Positions 42,738-53,557 of a DNA stretch of 64,000 nt are shown here, piece after piece. Position numbers and translations under genes: made by a program. Under the pieces are notes generated by a model. The model saw only the letters and a list, made by a program, of their open reading frames with translations. It did no database searches and was not told the origin of the DNA. Source of the DNA: Planotetraspora mira (GTDB lineage Bacteria > Actinomycetota > Actinomycetes > Streptosporangiales > Streptosporangiaceae). Numbering within the stretch: position 1 is the stretch's first letter; each line of letters begins with the position of its first letter. Where the stretch lies: NCBI RefSeq assembly GCF_016863275.1, contig NZ_BOOO01000002.1, positions 124,001 to 188,000 of the forward strand, written 5' to 3'.

Positions 42738-44579
42738 TCAGGACTGGGTGATCTTCACCTCGTCCACGCCGGCCTCCACGAGGCTGGCACCGGAGGCGTC
42801 GGCCGCGTCGACGAGGATCCGCACGCTCTGCCCCGCGAAGCCGGTGATCGTCGCGGTCGCCGTGCTCCAGGCGGCGTCCCGGTCCGTCGCGGCGCCGAGT
42901 TGCTGGAAGACGGTGCTCGTCGTGTTGCCCACGACGCGTACGCGCAGGTAGTCGGCGCTGGAGGCGTTGGAACCGTGCCCGAGGTACCACGCGAACGACA
43001 GGGTGAGGGTGCCCGACGACGGAAGCGTGATCACCGGGGACCGGATCGAGGTCACGCCGCCGTCCACGTCGAAGTCGCCGGCGCTCGCTCCGGCCGCGGC
43101 GCCGGTGACCAGGTCGAAGCTTCCGCCGGCCGTCGTCCCCAGTTGCTTGGCGCCGCTGGAGTTGGTGTCGGCCGGGTTGGCCCGCTCCCAGGCCCCGGAG
43201 GTCGCGGTGTCGGTGGCGGAGGGGTTGACGGTCCAGCCGGTCGCGGTCTCGAACGTGTCGGAGTAGACGGTCGTGGGCGCGGGCCCGCCTCCACCGCCGC
43301 AGTACGTCGACTCCTTCCCGATGACGCGGTAGACGCAGTCCGAGTACTCCAGCAGCATGAGCACGGCCGCCTTGTTCCGCGCGGTCTGCGTCGCGATCTG
43401 CTCGTCACCCGGGTAGAAGCCGGGATTGCTCGCGACGGGATACATCTCGAACGTGTAGCTGAAGATCTTCTGGGTGGCCCACAACCAGTCGTCGATGGAA
43501 CCGTCGGTGATGTAGAGGTCGCTCGCCTGCTCGGCGGTGTAGCCGTTGGTCGCCGCCATGTTCCGGCCGAGCGTGGCGAAGGCGTTCCTGTCGTCGACCG
43601 TCAGGCCGGGACCGGTGTCGGCGGTGGTGTACCCGTAGGGCCACAACACGAGCTCGCCGTAGGTGTGGAAGTCGATGTTGGTCTTGATCTGCTGGACGCC
43701 GCCGACGACCCGGCTGCGCACCCAGTTCGCGGTGGCCTTGACCTCGGGAGCGGACTCTCCCGCCGAGCCGCGGTAGGTCTCACTGGAGGTGCTGCCCGAC
43801 GAGCCGCCGCAGCAGCCCCAGTTGTAGGCCCAGTTGCGGTTGAGGTCGGTGCCGACGCCGGTGGAGCCGGAGTTGGGCTGGCGGTTCTTGCGCCAGGACC
43901 GGTACGACCCGGTCGCGACGTCGTACTCGCCGCCGTCGGGGTTGAGGTCGGGCAGGATCCAGACCTCCCGCGTGTTCACGAGGTTGGTGATCTGACTGTC
44001 GCTGCCGTAGGAGTCGGTCAGCAGGTTCATCAGGTAGATCGCCATCTCGACGGTGAGATGCTCACGGGCGTGCTGGTGGGCGGTGAACAGGACCTCGGGC
44101 TCGCCCTCGTCCGTCCCCACGTTGTCGCTGATCTTGACGCCGATGAGGGCCCTGCCCTCGTACGACGTGCCGTAGGTGAACTTGCTCGCGATGGTCGGGT
44201 GATCGGCCACGAGCTGGTTCACCACGGCCGTCAGCTCGGCGTAGTTGTGATAGCCGGAGTCGGCCGGCGGGAAGTCCAGGGTGTGGACCTGCCCGTCGCC
44301 CGTCTCCGCCGGGAGCTCGGTCGCCGTGAACCCGAGCCTGCGGATGGCCTTGACCTCCTCGAGGTTGGCCGTGACCACGAGGTTCCGGCCGTGGACCTCG
44401 TCGATCGCCGCACCCGTGCGCGCCACCGCGGAACGCTGCGTGACGTTCGACGGGCCGTCGACCTGGTACTGCTTCGACGGGGGCGGCTCAGAGGCCGACG
44501 ATGCCGGGGGGCCGGCCACGAGGACGGCCGCCAGGACCGTCAGGATGCCTAATAAAGGTAGGAACAGGCCTCTTCTCAC
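42738..44579 (-). CDS. Secreted zinc carboxypeptidase, M14 family
   Basis: A 613-residue exported protease. GTG 44579, preceded by GGGAGG, starts a signal peptide ([20 protein letters not shown]). A propeptide-like region is followed by the peptidase domain (about 105-410). The zinc ligands are in [12 protein letters not shown] and in [15 protein letters not shown], and the catalytic Glu in [21 protein letters not shown] is the substrate-binding Asn-Arg motif. A C-terminal beta-sandwich of about 165 residues completes the chain. It removes C-terminal residues from peptides outside the cell. Confidence 0.92.
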   Translation of the reverse strand: MRRGLFLPLLGILTVLAAVLVAGPPASSASEPPPSKQYQVDGPSNVTQRSAVARTGAAIDEVHGRNLVVTANLEEVKAIRRLGFTATELPAETGDGQVHTLDFPPADSGYHNYAELTAVVNQLVADHPTIASKFTYGTSYEGRALIGVKISDNVGTDEGEPEVLFTAHQHAREHLTVEMAIYLMNLLTDSYGSDSQITNLVNTREVWILPDLNPDGGEYDVATGSYRSWRKNRQPNSGSTGVGTDLNRNWAYNWGCCGGSSGSTSSETYRGSAGESAPEVKATANWVRSRVVGGVQQIKTNIDFHTYGELVLWPYGYTTADTGPGLTVDDRNAFATLGRNMAATNGYTAEQASDLYITDGSIDDWLWATQKIFSYTFEMYPVASNPGFYPGDEQIATQTARNKAAVLMLLEYSDCVYRVIGKESTYCGGGGGPAPTTVYSDTFETATGWTVNPSATDTATSGAWERANPADTNSSGAKQLGTTAGGSFDLVTGAAAGASAGDFDVDGGVTSIRSPVITLPSSGTLTLSFAWYLGHGSNASSADYLRVRVVGNTTSTVFQQLGAATDRDAAWSTATATITGFAGQSVRILVDAADASGASLVEAGVDEVKITQS

Positions 44580-44730
44580 TCCACGCCCTCCCTGAAGGTA
44601 GGTACGTAGAGTGATCAAACGGATTCAGGCCATCAAGAGCCGCCGGATCCACGGCCCCACTCCGTCAACCTTCCTGTCTTCCGACCAGGGCCTTCCACAA
44701 TGAATCCGGCGGATCTGTGGAACTTCACAA

Positions 44731-47379
44731 TCAGCGGGTGTCACTCTCCGACGAGACGAGGGCCGCCCGCCCGGCCTCTAACCGCGCGACGGGCACGCGG
44801 AAGGGTGAGCAGGAAACGTAGTCCAGCCCGATCTCGTGGCAGAAGTGCACGCTGTCCGGATCGCCGCCGTGCTCTCCGCAGATGCCGAGCTTGAGCCCGG
44901 GCCGGGTGCGCCGCCCCTCCTCCGCCGCGATCCGCATGAGCCGCCCGACCCCGTCCCTGTCGATCGACTCGAACGGCGAGACGCCGAAGATCCCCAGGTC
45001 GAGGTACTTGCCGAAGAACGCGCTCTCGACGTCGTCGCGGGAGAACCCCCAGGTCATCTGGGTCAGGTCGTTGGTGCCGAAGGAGAAGAACTGGGCCGCC
45101 TCAGCGATCTGGCCGGCGGTCATGGCCGCCCGGGGAACCTCGATCATCGTGCCGATGAGCGCGTCGACGCCCATCCCGGCGAGGATCGCCTGGGCCTCCT
45201 CACGGACGATCTCCAGCTCCTGCACGGCCCCGACCAGCGGGATCATGATCTCCGCGTGCCGGGCGCCCGTCCGCCCCGCGGCCGTGGCGATCGCGCGCAC
45301 CTGCATGGCGAACAGGCCCGGGATGGCGAGGCCGAGCCGTACGCCGCGGAGGCCGAGCATCGGGTTCTGCTCGTGGAGCCGCTTGACCGCCTCCAGGAGC
45401 CTCCGGTCCTTGTCGGCCGCCGCGTCACCCGCCCTGTCACCCGCCAGGGCCACCCGGACCGACAGGTCCGTGAGGTCCGGCAGGAACTCGTGCAGGGGCG
45501 GGTCGATCAGCCGGATGGTCACCGGAAGCCCGTCCATGGCCTCGAACAGCCCGGTGAAGTCGGCCGTCTGGAGGGGTTCGAGCGCGTCGAGCGCGGCCTG
45601 CCGCTCCTCGGGTGTGGTGGCCAGGATGAGGTCTTCGACGAGACGCCTCCGGTCGCCGAGGAACATGTGCTCGGTACGGCACAGCCCGATGCCCTGCGCT
45701 CCGAACCTCCTGGCCCTGGCGGCGTCCTCCGGCGTGTCCGCGTTGGCCCGCACGGCGAGGGCGCGGACGGAGTCGGCGTGGGCCATGATCCGGTCCACCG
45801 CGGCGACCAGCTCGTCGTCCGGCCGCCTTCCCTCGAAGTACTCGACGACGGGAGACGCGACGACGGGGACCTCGCCCAGGTAGACGGCGCCGTTGCTGCC
45901 GTCGATGGAGACCACGTCGCCCTCCTCGACGACCGTGCCGTCCGGAGTGGTGAACCGCCGGGCGCTGACGTCGACCTCGAGCTCCTCGGCCCCGCACACG
46001 CAGGTCTTGCCCATGCCCCGGGCGACGACGGCGGCGTGCGACGTCTTGCCTCCGCGCGAGGTGAGGACGCCCTTAGCCGCGATCATGCCGGAGAGGTCGT
46101 CGGGATTGGTCTCCCGCCGCACGAGGATGGTGTCCTCACCGCGCGCGGCGAGCTCCACGGCCCTGGCGGAGGTGAACACGGCCTTGCCCACCGCGGCCCC
46201 CGGGGAGGCGTTCATGCCCGTCGTCAGCCGGCGGTTGTCCTCTCCGGTCGCGAATCGGGGGAACATGAGCTGCGCGAGCTGGCCCCCGGTCACCCGCGTG
46301 ACGGCCTCGGCCATGTCGATCAGGCCCTCGTCGACGAGCTGGATCGCGATCCGGAACGCCGCCTCCGCGGTCCGCTTGCCCACCCGGGTCTGCAACATCC
46401 ACAACTTGCCGCGCTCGACGGTGAACTCGATGTCGCACAGGTCGCGGTAGTGGCCCTCCAGAGTCGCCATGATCTCGAGCAGCTCGCGGTAGGCGGCCGT
46501 GTCGATCTTCTCCAGCTCCTGCAGGGGCACGGTGTTACGGATCCCCGCGACGACGTCCTCACCCTGGGCGTTCTGCAGGTAGTCGCCGTAGACGCCCCGC
46601 TGCCCCGACCCGGGATCCCGGGTGAACGCGACGCCGGTGCCCGAGTCCGCCCCGAGGTTGCCGAAGACCATCGCGACCACGTTGACGGCGGTGCCGAGCC
46701 CTGCGGGGATGCGCTCCTGACGCCGGTAGAGCACGGCCCTGGGCGCGTTCCACGAGTCGAAGACCGCCCTGATCGCGAGGTCCATCTGCTCGCGCGGGTC
46801 GGCGGGGAAGTCACGGCCGCTCTCCGCGCGGACGATGCCCTTGTACGTCTCGACGAGCCGCTGGAGGTCGGCCGCCTCGAGGTCGGTGTCCTCCCTGTCG
46901 CCCTTGAGCTCGTCGATCGCCCTCTCGAACAGGTCACCCTCGATGCCCAGCACGGTCCTGCCGAACATCTGGATCAGCCTGCGGTAGGAGTCCCACGCGA
47001 ACCGCTCGTTGCCCGACTGCTTGGCCAGGCCGAGCACGGAGTCGTCGTTGAGGCCGATGTTGAGGACCGTCTCCATCATGCCGGGCATGGAGAACTTCGC
47101 CCCGGATCGGACGCTGACGAGCAGGGGGTCGTCGGAGTCGCCCAGCCGCTTGCGCATCCGGGATTCGAGACCCGCGAGATGGGCGGCCACCTCGCCGTCG
47201 AGCCCGTCCGGCATGCCGCCGTGACCCAGGTAGTGGCGGCACGCCTCTGTCGTGATCGTGAAGCCGGGAGGCACAGGGAGATCGAGATTGGTCATTTCCG
47301 CCAGATTGGCGCCCTTACCACCGAGCAGATCCTTGAGGTCCTTGTTGCCCTCGGTGAAGTCGTAAACGTACTTGGGCAC
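44731..47379 (-). CDS. ppdK: Pyruvate, phosphate dikinase
   Basis: An 882-residue enzyme that interconverts pyruvate, ATP and phosphate with phosphoenolpyruvate, AMP and pyrophosphate. The ATP-grasp part starts with FTEGNKDLKDLLGGKGANLAEMTN (first residues only), the phosphohistidine domain has GGKTSHAAVVARGMGK, and the pyruvate-binding barrel has MIPLVG, then GTNDLTQMTWGFSRDD. GTG 47379 follows AAGGAG. It may supply PEP during growth on gluconeogenic or pentose-type carbon. Two DasR-like sites lie in the upstream region. Confidence 0.96.
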   Translation of the reverse strand: MPKYVYDFTEGNKDLKDLLGGKGANLAEMTNLDLPVPPGFTITTEACRHYLGHGGMPDGLDGEVAAHLAGLESRMRKRLGDSDDPLLVSVRSGAKFSMPGMMETVLNIGLNDDSVLGLAKQSGNERFAWDSYRRLIQMFGRTVLGIEGDLFERAIDELKGDREDTDLEAADLQRLVETYKGIVRAESGRDFPADPREQMDLAIRAVFDSWNAPRAVLYRRQERIPAGLGTAVNVVAMVFGNLGADSGTGVAFTRDPGSGQRGVYGDYLQNAQGEDVVAGIRNTVPLQELEKIDTAAYRELLEIMATLEGHYRDLCDIEFTVERGKLWMLQTRVGKRTAEAAFRIAIQLVDEGLIDMAEAVTRVTGGQLAQLMFPRFATGEDNRRLTTGMNASPGAAVGKAVFTSARAVELAARGEDTILVRRETNPDDLSGMIAAKGVLTSRGGKTSHAAVVARGMGKTCVCGAEELEVDVSARRFTTPDGTVVEEGDVVSIDGSNGAVYLGEVPVVASPVVEYFEGRRPDDELVAAVDRIMAHADSVRALAVRANADTPEDAARARRFGAQGIGLCRTEHMFLGDRRRLVEDLILATTPEERQAALDALEPLQTADFTGLFEAMDGLPVTIRLIDPPLHEFLPDLTDLSVRVALAGDRAGDAAADKDRRLLEAVKRLHEQNPMLGLRGVRLGLAIPGLFAMQVRAIATAAGRTGARHAEIMIPLVGAVQELEIVREEAQAILAGMGVDALIGTMIEVPRAAMTAGQIAEAAQFFSFGTNDLTQMTWGFSRDDVESAFFGKYLDLGIFGVSPFESIDRDGVGRLMRIAAEEGRRTRPGLKLGICGEHGGDPDSVHFCHEIGLDYVSCSPFRVPVARLEAGRAALVSSESDTR

Positions 47380-47469
47380 GTGAGCTCCTTCGCGACTTCA
47401 AAATCCAACGCGCAGATGCCCGGACTCTACCGACAAATAACAGGGTGAAACGTCACACCTCCAGTGATA

Positions 47470-47481
47470 GGGCATATGCCC
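47470..47481. promoter_or_regulatory. Perfect palindrome GGGCATATGCCC
   Basis: A loop-free 12-base inverted repeat about 90 bases upstream of the ppdK start. Placement fits an operator near the ppdK promoter, but the regulator is unknown. Confidence 0.35.
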
Positions 47482-47557
47482 AGGTAGGAGGGTATGCATA
47501 GGTCTAATCCACTGCATAGTCACGTAAAAGTCGATCATTTTTCCGCTGCACCACAAG

Positions 47558-47569
47558 TGGTATAAACCA
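47558..47569. promoter_or_regulatory. dre-like site 1 (TGGTATAAACCA)
   Basis: TGGT and ACCA half sites separated by four bases fit the general pattern of GntR/HutC-family operators such as the DasR element (TGGTCTAGACCA type). Confidence 0.45.
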
Positions 47570-47617
47570 ATTTCACGACATCGCCGGTGATTCACCTCAC
47601 GTTTCGACCGGGTTAAT

Positions 47618-47629
47618 TGGTGTAGACCA
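47618..47629. promoter_or_regulatory. dre-like site 2 (TGGTGTAGACCA)
   Basis: One base away from the symmetrical DasR core TGGTCTAGACCA. It is 60 bases from site 1, so the two lie on nearly the same helix face. Confidence 0.6.
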
Positions 47630-47733
47630 TTTCTTCGACCGGTGCCGCTTTCCGGTGAGTCCGCTCACATCGTGCGGGACCGTGCGATATAAAGGAGCAA
47701 CCCTCCCGATACAACCGATTACGGAGGGTACTC

Positions 47734-49212
47734 GTGTCGCGAAGGCTGTGGCGTGCCACGCTGGCGGGGATCGTGAGCTTCGGCGCGGCAGGGCTGGGCG
47801 CGGCGGCCTGCGGATCCCGGGAGGTCGCCACGGCCGGGGCCACCCGCCTGGACCCTCTGGCATGGACGCAGTGCGAGCAGGTCTCCACGTCGTCAGGGTT
47901 CGAGTGCGCGAGGTTGCAGGTGCCGCTCGACTACGCGAAGCCCGACGGTGAGAAGATCGGCATCGCCCTGATCCGGCTCAAGGCGGCCGACCCCGGCAGA
48001 CGACTCGGCTCGCTCGTGTTCAACTTCGGCGGCCCGGGCGGCTCAGGCGTCTCCACGCTGCTCAACGCGGCCTCCGCCTTCTCCGTCCTCGGCCGCCGCT
48101 ACGACCTCGTCAGCTTCGACCCCCGCGGCGTGGATCGCAGCAGCGGGGTCAAGTGCCTCGACGACCGGCGGATGGACCAGTTCCTCGCCGAGGAACCCAG
48201 CATGAACGTCGACACCGAGCGCGCCCTCGACGTCGAGTTCGCCAACGCCTGCTACAAGAACTCGGGCAAGATCCTTCCGTACATCGGCACGGTCAACGCC
48301 GCACGGGACATCGACGCGCTCCGTGCGGCGCTGGGCGACTCCCACCTCAACTACTTCGGCTTCTCCTACGGCACCCATCTCGGCGCCGTGTACGCCACGC
48401 TCTATCCCAAGAACGTCGGCCGGATGGTGCTGGACTCCGCGCTGGACCCCTCGGTGAGCATGCTCGAGATGTCCAAGACCCAGGCACTGGGCTTTCAACT
48501 GGCCTATGAGGACTACCTGGCCGACTGCGCGAAGACCGGTCAGAGCTGCCCACTGGGCCCGGACAAGGCCGCGGCCAACGGCGCGGTCCTCGCCCTCCTC
48601 GACGACCTGGAGCGCCGCCCCGTGAAGGTCGGGGACCGCGAGGTCACCGCGACGCTCGCCAGGACCGGCATCACGCAGGCCCTCTACAGCAGGCTGACCT
48701 GGCCCCTGCTCACCGACGCGCTGGTCGACGCGAGGAAGGGCGATCCGAGCGGCCTGCTCGCGCTCGCCGACCAGTACGCGGGCCGCCAGCCGAACGGGAC
48801 CTTCTCGACGCTGCAGTCGTCCCTCCCCGCGATCCTCTGCGCGGACACGACGGATCGCCCGACCGTCGCCCAGGCGGGCGCGCTGGCACGGCAACTGCTG
48901 AAGCCCACTCCGATCTTCGCCTCCACCGCGGCCAGCGCGGGCATGTGCAGCGTCTGGCGGACGCCGGGTGAGGACACCAACAAGCACGTCGACGCCACGG
49001 GGTCGAACCCCATCGTCGTCGTCGGCGTCACCCACGACCCGGCCACGCCGTACCAGTGGGCGCCCAGGCTCGCCAACCAGCTCCGCACCGCCGTGCTGCT
49101 CACCCTGAACGGCGAGGGTCACGGCGCGTACGGCCAGAGCCCGTGCATCGACACCGCTGTGAACGCCTACCTGAACGACGGCAAGGTCCCCGCCAACGGC
49201 CTCACCTGCTGA
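47734..49212 (+). CDS. Secreted alpha/beta hydrolase, tripeptidyl-aminopeptidase (SlpD/SlpE) type
   Basis: A 492-residue exported serine hydrolase. The signal peptide ends near AAACGS, compatible with a lipoprotein. FNFGGPGGSG is the oxyanion-hole segment, GFSYGTHLG carries the catalytic Ser (about residue 210), THDPATPYQWA the Asp and NGEGHGAYG the His. This layout is typical of secreted tripeptidyl aminopeptidases of actinomycetes. GTG 47734 has GGAGGG upstream. It complements the M14 carboxypeptidase in extracellular peptide digestion. Confidence 0.9.
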   Translation: MSRRLWRATLAGIVSFGAAGLGAAACGSREVATAGATRLDPLAWTQCEQVSTSSGFECARLQVPLDYAKPDGEKIGIALIRLKAADPGRRLGSLVFNFGGPGGSGVSTLLNAASAFSVLGRRYDLVSFDPRGVDRSSGVKCLDDRRMDQFLAEEPSMNVDTERALDVEFANACYKNSGKILPYIGTVNAARDIDALRAALGDSHLNYFGFSYGTHLGAVYATLYPKNVGRMVLDSALDPSVSMLEMSKTQALGFQLAYEDYLADCAKTGQSCPLGPDKAAANGAVLALLDDLERRPVKVGDREVTATLARTGITQALYSRLTWPLLTDALVDARKGDPSGLLALADQYAGRQPNGTFSTLQSSLPAILCADTTDRPTVAQAGALARQLLKPTPIFASTAASAGMCSVWRTPGEDTNKHVDATGSNPIVVVGVTHDPATPYQWAPRLANQLRTAVLLTLNGEGHGAYGQSPCIDTAVNAYLNDGKVPANGLTC

Positions 49213-49220
49213 CCCCGGGG

Positions 49221-49802
49221 TCAGGTCGCGCGGGCGGCGGCGAGACTGGCCACGACGTGGTCGACGAATCCGTAGTCCTTGGCCTCCTCGGCCGTGAACC
49301 AGCGGTCGCGGTCGGAGTCCGCCTCGATCCGCTCCAACGGCTGCCCCGTGTGGGTGGCGATGCGCTCGGCCATCAGCTTCTTGGTGTAGCGCATCTGCTC
49401 CGCCTGGATCGCGATGTCGGCCGCCGTGCCGCCGATGCCGCCGAGGGGCTGGTGCATCACGATCCGGGCGTGCGGCAGGGCGTACCGCTTGCCCTTGGCG
49501 CCGGCGCAGAGAAGGAACTGACCCATCGACGCGGCGAATCCCATCGCCACGGTGACGACGTCGTTCGGCACGTATTGCATCACGTCGTAAATGGCCATCC
49601 CCGCCGACACCGATCCGCCCGGAGAATTGATGTAGAGGCTGATGTCGCGCTGTGAATCCTCCGCCGTCAGCAGAAGCAGCTCCGAGCAGATCTTGTTGGC
49701 GATCTCGTCGTTGACCTCCTGGCCGAGAATGATGATGCGCTGGCCCAGCAGGCGGTCTCCGAGTTGCTCCCTGCGCTCGCCCCGGCGTCCCTGATCCGTC
49801 AT
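49221..49802 (-). CDS. clpP: ATP-dependent Clp protease proteolytic subunit
   Basis: A 193-residue serine protease subunit that forms the barrel chamber of Clp proteases. The catalytic Ser is in GFAASMGQFLL, the His in ARIVMHQPLGG, and the Asp follows in ERIEADSDRDRW. The length is normal. It stands alone, without a second clpP or clpX, so it is probably an extra paralogue. It converges on the peptidase-like gene with 8 bases between stops. Confidence 0.94.
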   Translation of the reverse strand: MTDQGRRGERREQLGDRLLGQRIIILGQEVNDEIANKICSELLLLTAEDSQRDISLYINSPGGSVSAGMAIYDVMQYVPNDVVTVAMGFAASMGQFLLCAGAKGKRYALPHARIVMHQPLGGIGGTAADIAIQAEQMRYTKKLMAERIATHTGQPLERIEADSDRDRWFTAEEAKDYGFVDHVVASLAAARAT

Positions 49803-49981
49803 GTGGTCTCCCTCGTAGCAGCAGATCGTTCAAGCGACATTAACTCCGCGCATCGGGGGAAAGCCCGGTCTTTTCGCCGTCGGCACATTTCACTCTCAGC
49901 GCATACGCTTTAAGCAAATCCACTTCTCCCGGCCCGCTCAACGTGATCCGAGAACACGGGCCGCAATGGTCCGCAAACGCG

Positions 49982-50018
49982 GAAAGGCGCCTTCCCGGAA
50001 TTCGGGAAGGCGCCTTTC
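49982..50018 (-). terminator. Strong terminator of the glycyl-tRNA synthetase gene
   Basis: A perfect 16-base stem, GAAAGGCGCCTTCCCG with its complement, around a 5-base GAATT loop, about 50 bases after the glyS stop on the - strand. There is no T-run, as is common in actinobacteria. Confidence 0.8.
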
Positions 50019-50066
50019 GCGCTCTGTGAGACTCAGCGGCCGCTCAGTGTCCGGCTCGGTGTCCGC

Positions 50067-51449
<1,383 letters not shown>

Positions 51450-51598
51450 CAGTGGAGCTCCATCCGGCTGGGTGTCGGCCCTGAGATCGGGTTCGGTAGA
51501 TCGGGCGCTCCGGCGGGATCTCACGCCGGAGGCGGCCGGAGACTCCGGCCCCTGCCCTGATCCGTCATCAAGCTTAGGGGAATCCCCCGGCGGCTCGC

Positions 51599-51922
51599 TC
51601 AGGCGTTGCCCACAGTCCCTTCACGACTACGGTCGGAAACGCCAGGCCGGCCGTCCACGATCTCGAAGGCGCTCGGCTCGTTGATCATGAGGATCATGAG
51701 CGGGTACATGGCCATGCGGGCGGCCGACAGCGCCCTGCGGTAGAAGCCGGCGCCCTCCCACTCGGTGACCAGCGCCCACAGCACCGGCTCGTCCACGGAC
51801 CTGCAGACCTGCCCGCGCACGTAACCGGGCTGGGCCGCCAGCACGTCGAGGATCTCCCGTGCGTGGGCGGCGAACTCCTCGGTCTGGGCGTCGGGAACCG
51901 AGTAGCGGATCAGGGCGAGCAT
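51599..51922 (-). CDS. Antibiotic-biosynthesis-monooxygenase-like (ABM) small protein
   Basis: A 107-residue dimeric alpha-beta barrel protein. The pattern [27 protein letters not shown] (first part only) and [19 protein letters not shown] fits the ABM domain. Many members are small monooxygenases or haem-degrading enzymes, but others have unknown roles. It lies on the same strand as glyS, 149 bases upstream. Confidence 0.78.
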   Translation of the reverse strand: MLALIRYSVPDAQTEEFAAHAREILDVLAAQPGYVRGQVCRSVDEPVLWALVTEWEGAGFYRRALSAARMAMYPLMILMINEPSAFEIVDGRPGVSDRSREGTVGNA

Positions 51923-51990
51923 GCCGCCCAGGATGCCATCCCCACGTGGCGGCGCGCGGAGCCGGGCCGGGAATGGCTAGGCTCGGGCAC

Positions 51991-52428
51991 GTGGGAAGCG
52001 AATCCGATCCGACGCGCGGCACCCCGGCTCCGGGCCGCAGGGTGCCGAGCCATCCCCTGGCGCGCAAGCCCGCTCCGGGAACCGGGCCGGCGCGACCGGT
52101 GAAGCGCCCGCTGCCGGCGGGCGAGCAGTTCTTCACGCCGGGCGCGACCGGCCTCAGGCGCGCGATCGAGCTCAAGAGCGCGACTCCGCTGGTGTTCCTG
52201 TTCCAGTTGCCGCGCTGGCTCATGCCTGTGGTGCTGGTGGTGCTGTTGCTGGTGGGCCTGGCGGTGGCCGACTGGCGCGGCGGCGTCGCCCTGATCCCCG
52301 TGCTGGCCTTCGTGGCCTGGCTCGGCTACATGTCCTGGCCGTCGCTGGAGTTGCGCGGCCGCCTGCTGCGCGTGGCGGTCCTGGTCTTCCTCGTCCTGTT
52401 CGCCGTCACCCGGTTCGGCCTCCTCTGA
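51991..52428 (+). CDS. Small two-span membrane protein of unknown function
   Basis: A 145-residue protein. The first 80 residues are Pro/Arg-rich and probably cytoplasmic, followed by three closely spaced hydrophobic stretches (LMPVVLVVLLLVGLAVA, ALIPVLAFVAWLGY, LLRVAVLVFLVLFAV). I do not recognise a function. GTG 51991 is chosen as a likely leaderless start, since TAGGCT lies 7 bases before it; ATG 51973 is possible. Confidence 0.65.
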   Translation: MGSESDPTRGTPAPGRRVPSHPLARKPAPGTGPARPVKRPLPAGEQFFTPGATGLRRAIELKSATPLVFLFQLPRWLMPVVLVVLLLVGLAVADWRGGVALIPVLAFVAWLGYMSWPSLELRGRLLRVAVLVFLVLFAVTRFGLL

Positions 52429-52538
52429 GCCCGGCGCAGGCGTGTACGTGCGGCTTCGGCACGGGCGGATCATGTATGGTTCGCGATCGGCTCCAGGGTC
52501 GGTAGATTCGAAGTGCAAGCCGTACACAGGAGTCCCTC

Positions 52539-52925
52539 ATGAGTAAGAGCCGCGACGCCGTTCACGAGATCCTCCGCCAGAACACGGGGTTCCGGAGCGC
52601 TCAGGACGTGTTCACCGAGATGCGGGCCGACGGCGCCAAGATCGGCCTGACCACGGTGTACCGGGCCCTCCAATCGCTCTGCGACGACGGGCGCGTCGAC
52701 GTCCTGCGCAACGACGACGGCGAGTCCGTCTACCGGGCATGCCAGAGCCAGGTCCACCACCACCATCTCGTCTGCCGCCACTGCGGGCGCACCGTCGAGG
52801 TCGCGGGGCCCGACGTCGAGCGCTGGGCCGAGGTGGTCGGGGCAGAGCACGGCTTCACCCAGATCACCCACACCGTCGAGGTCTTCGGCACCTGCGCCTC
52901 GTGCACGGCGGCCATGAGCGATTGA
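52539..52925 (+). CDS. zur: Zinc uptake regulator (Fur family)
   Basis: A 128-residue metalloregulator. The winged helix includes GLTTVYRALQSLCDDG (about 35-52), and HHHHLVCRHCGRTVEV plus CASC supply the metal and structural zinc ligands. The sequence pattern is that of actinobacterial Zur, with a slightly shorter N-terminus. Zinc-bound Zur normally represses zinc-uptake and zinc-free ribosomal protein genes, none of which is in this window. Confidence 0.9.
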   Translation: MSKSRDAVHEILRQNTGFRSAQDVFTEMRADGAKIGLTTVYRALQSLCDDGRVDVLRNDDGESVYRACQSQVHHHHLVCRHCGRTVEVAGPDVERWAEVVGAEHGFTQITHTVEVFGTCASCTAAMSD

Positions 52926-52961
52926 TCGCAATGCACAGTCGCGACCACAGAAGGAGGTGCC

Positions 52962-53510
52962 GTGCCGTTCAGCCATGACATGGTGTACTCGCTGTCCACC
53001 GTGGTCGACCTGATCAACACCTCGCCCGAGGCGGGTGAGCACGACGGGCTGGCCGACCTCGCGGACCTGGAGACCTTCGTACGGCTCCGCCAGGTCAGCG
53101 GGGTGGCGGCTCTGACCCGGCAGGACCTCACCGAGGTGCTGGAGTTGCGGCAGGCCTTCCACAACGTCTTCACGGCCCCGGACCGCACGACGGCGGTCTC
53201 CCGGCTCAACACGCTGCTCGGCCGTACGAGGATCACACCGAGCCTCACCGAGCACGACGGCTTCCCGCTGCACGTCCACTACTTCGCGCCCGGCGCCTCG
53301 GTCGCCGAACACCTGGCCGCCGACTGCGGCGTGGCCCTCGCCCACGTGCTGGTCGAGGACGAGTGGGAGCGGCTGCGCACCTGCGCCGCCCCCGACTGCT
53401 CCCACGTGTTCGTCGACGAGTCGCGCAACCGGTCCCGGGTCTACTGCGACAGCCGGACCTGCGGCAACCGCATCCACGTCGCCGCCTACCGGGCGCGCAG
53501 GCGGGCCTGA
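52962..53510 (+). CDS. CGNR zinc-finger (ABATE) regulator-like protein
   Basis: A 182-residue protein. The N-terminal 120 residues match the ABATE-type stress-associated domain, and the C-terminus is a CGNR zinc finger (CAAPDC, then YCDSRTCGNRIHVAAYRAR) likely to bind DNA. GTG 52962 has AGGAGGTG upstream. It starts 36 bases after zur and is probably co-transcribed. Confidence 0.87.
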   Translation: MPFSHDMVYSLSTVVDLINTSPEAGEHDGLADLADLETFVRLRQVSGVAALTRQDLTEVLELRQAFHNVFTAPDRTTAVSRLNTLLGRTRITPSLTEHDGFPLHVHYFAPGASVAEHLAADCGVALAHVLVEDEWERLRTCAAPDCSHVFVDESRNRSRVYCDSRTCGNRIHVAAYRARRRA

Positions 53511-53557
53511 CCCCGGCGGTCTCCGCTCAGACTCCGCTCAGTGCTCCTCAGAGTTCC

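Larger units (their letters stand above)
47380..47733. promoter_or_regulatory. Divergent promoter region of ppdK and the peptidase-like gene
   Basis: A 354-base, unusually AT-rich stretch without genes. It contains a perfect palindrome GGGCATATGCCC (47470-47481) about 90 bases from ppdK, and two dre-like sites (47558-47569 and 47618-47629) nearer the centre. GATATAAAGG near 47685 may be part of the - 10 region for the + strand gene. Confidence 0.55.
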
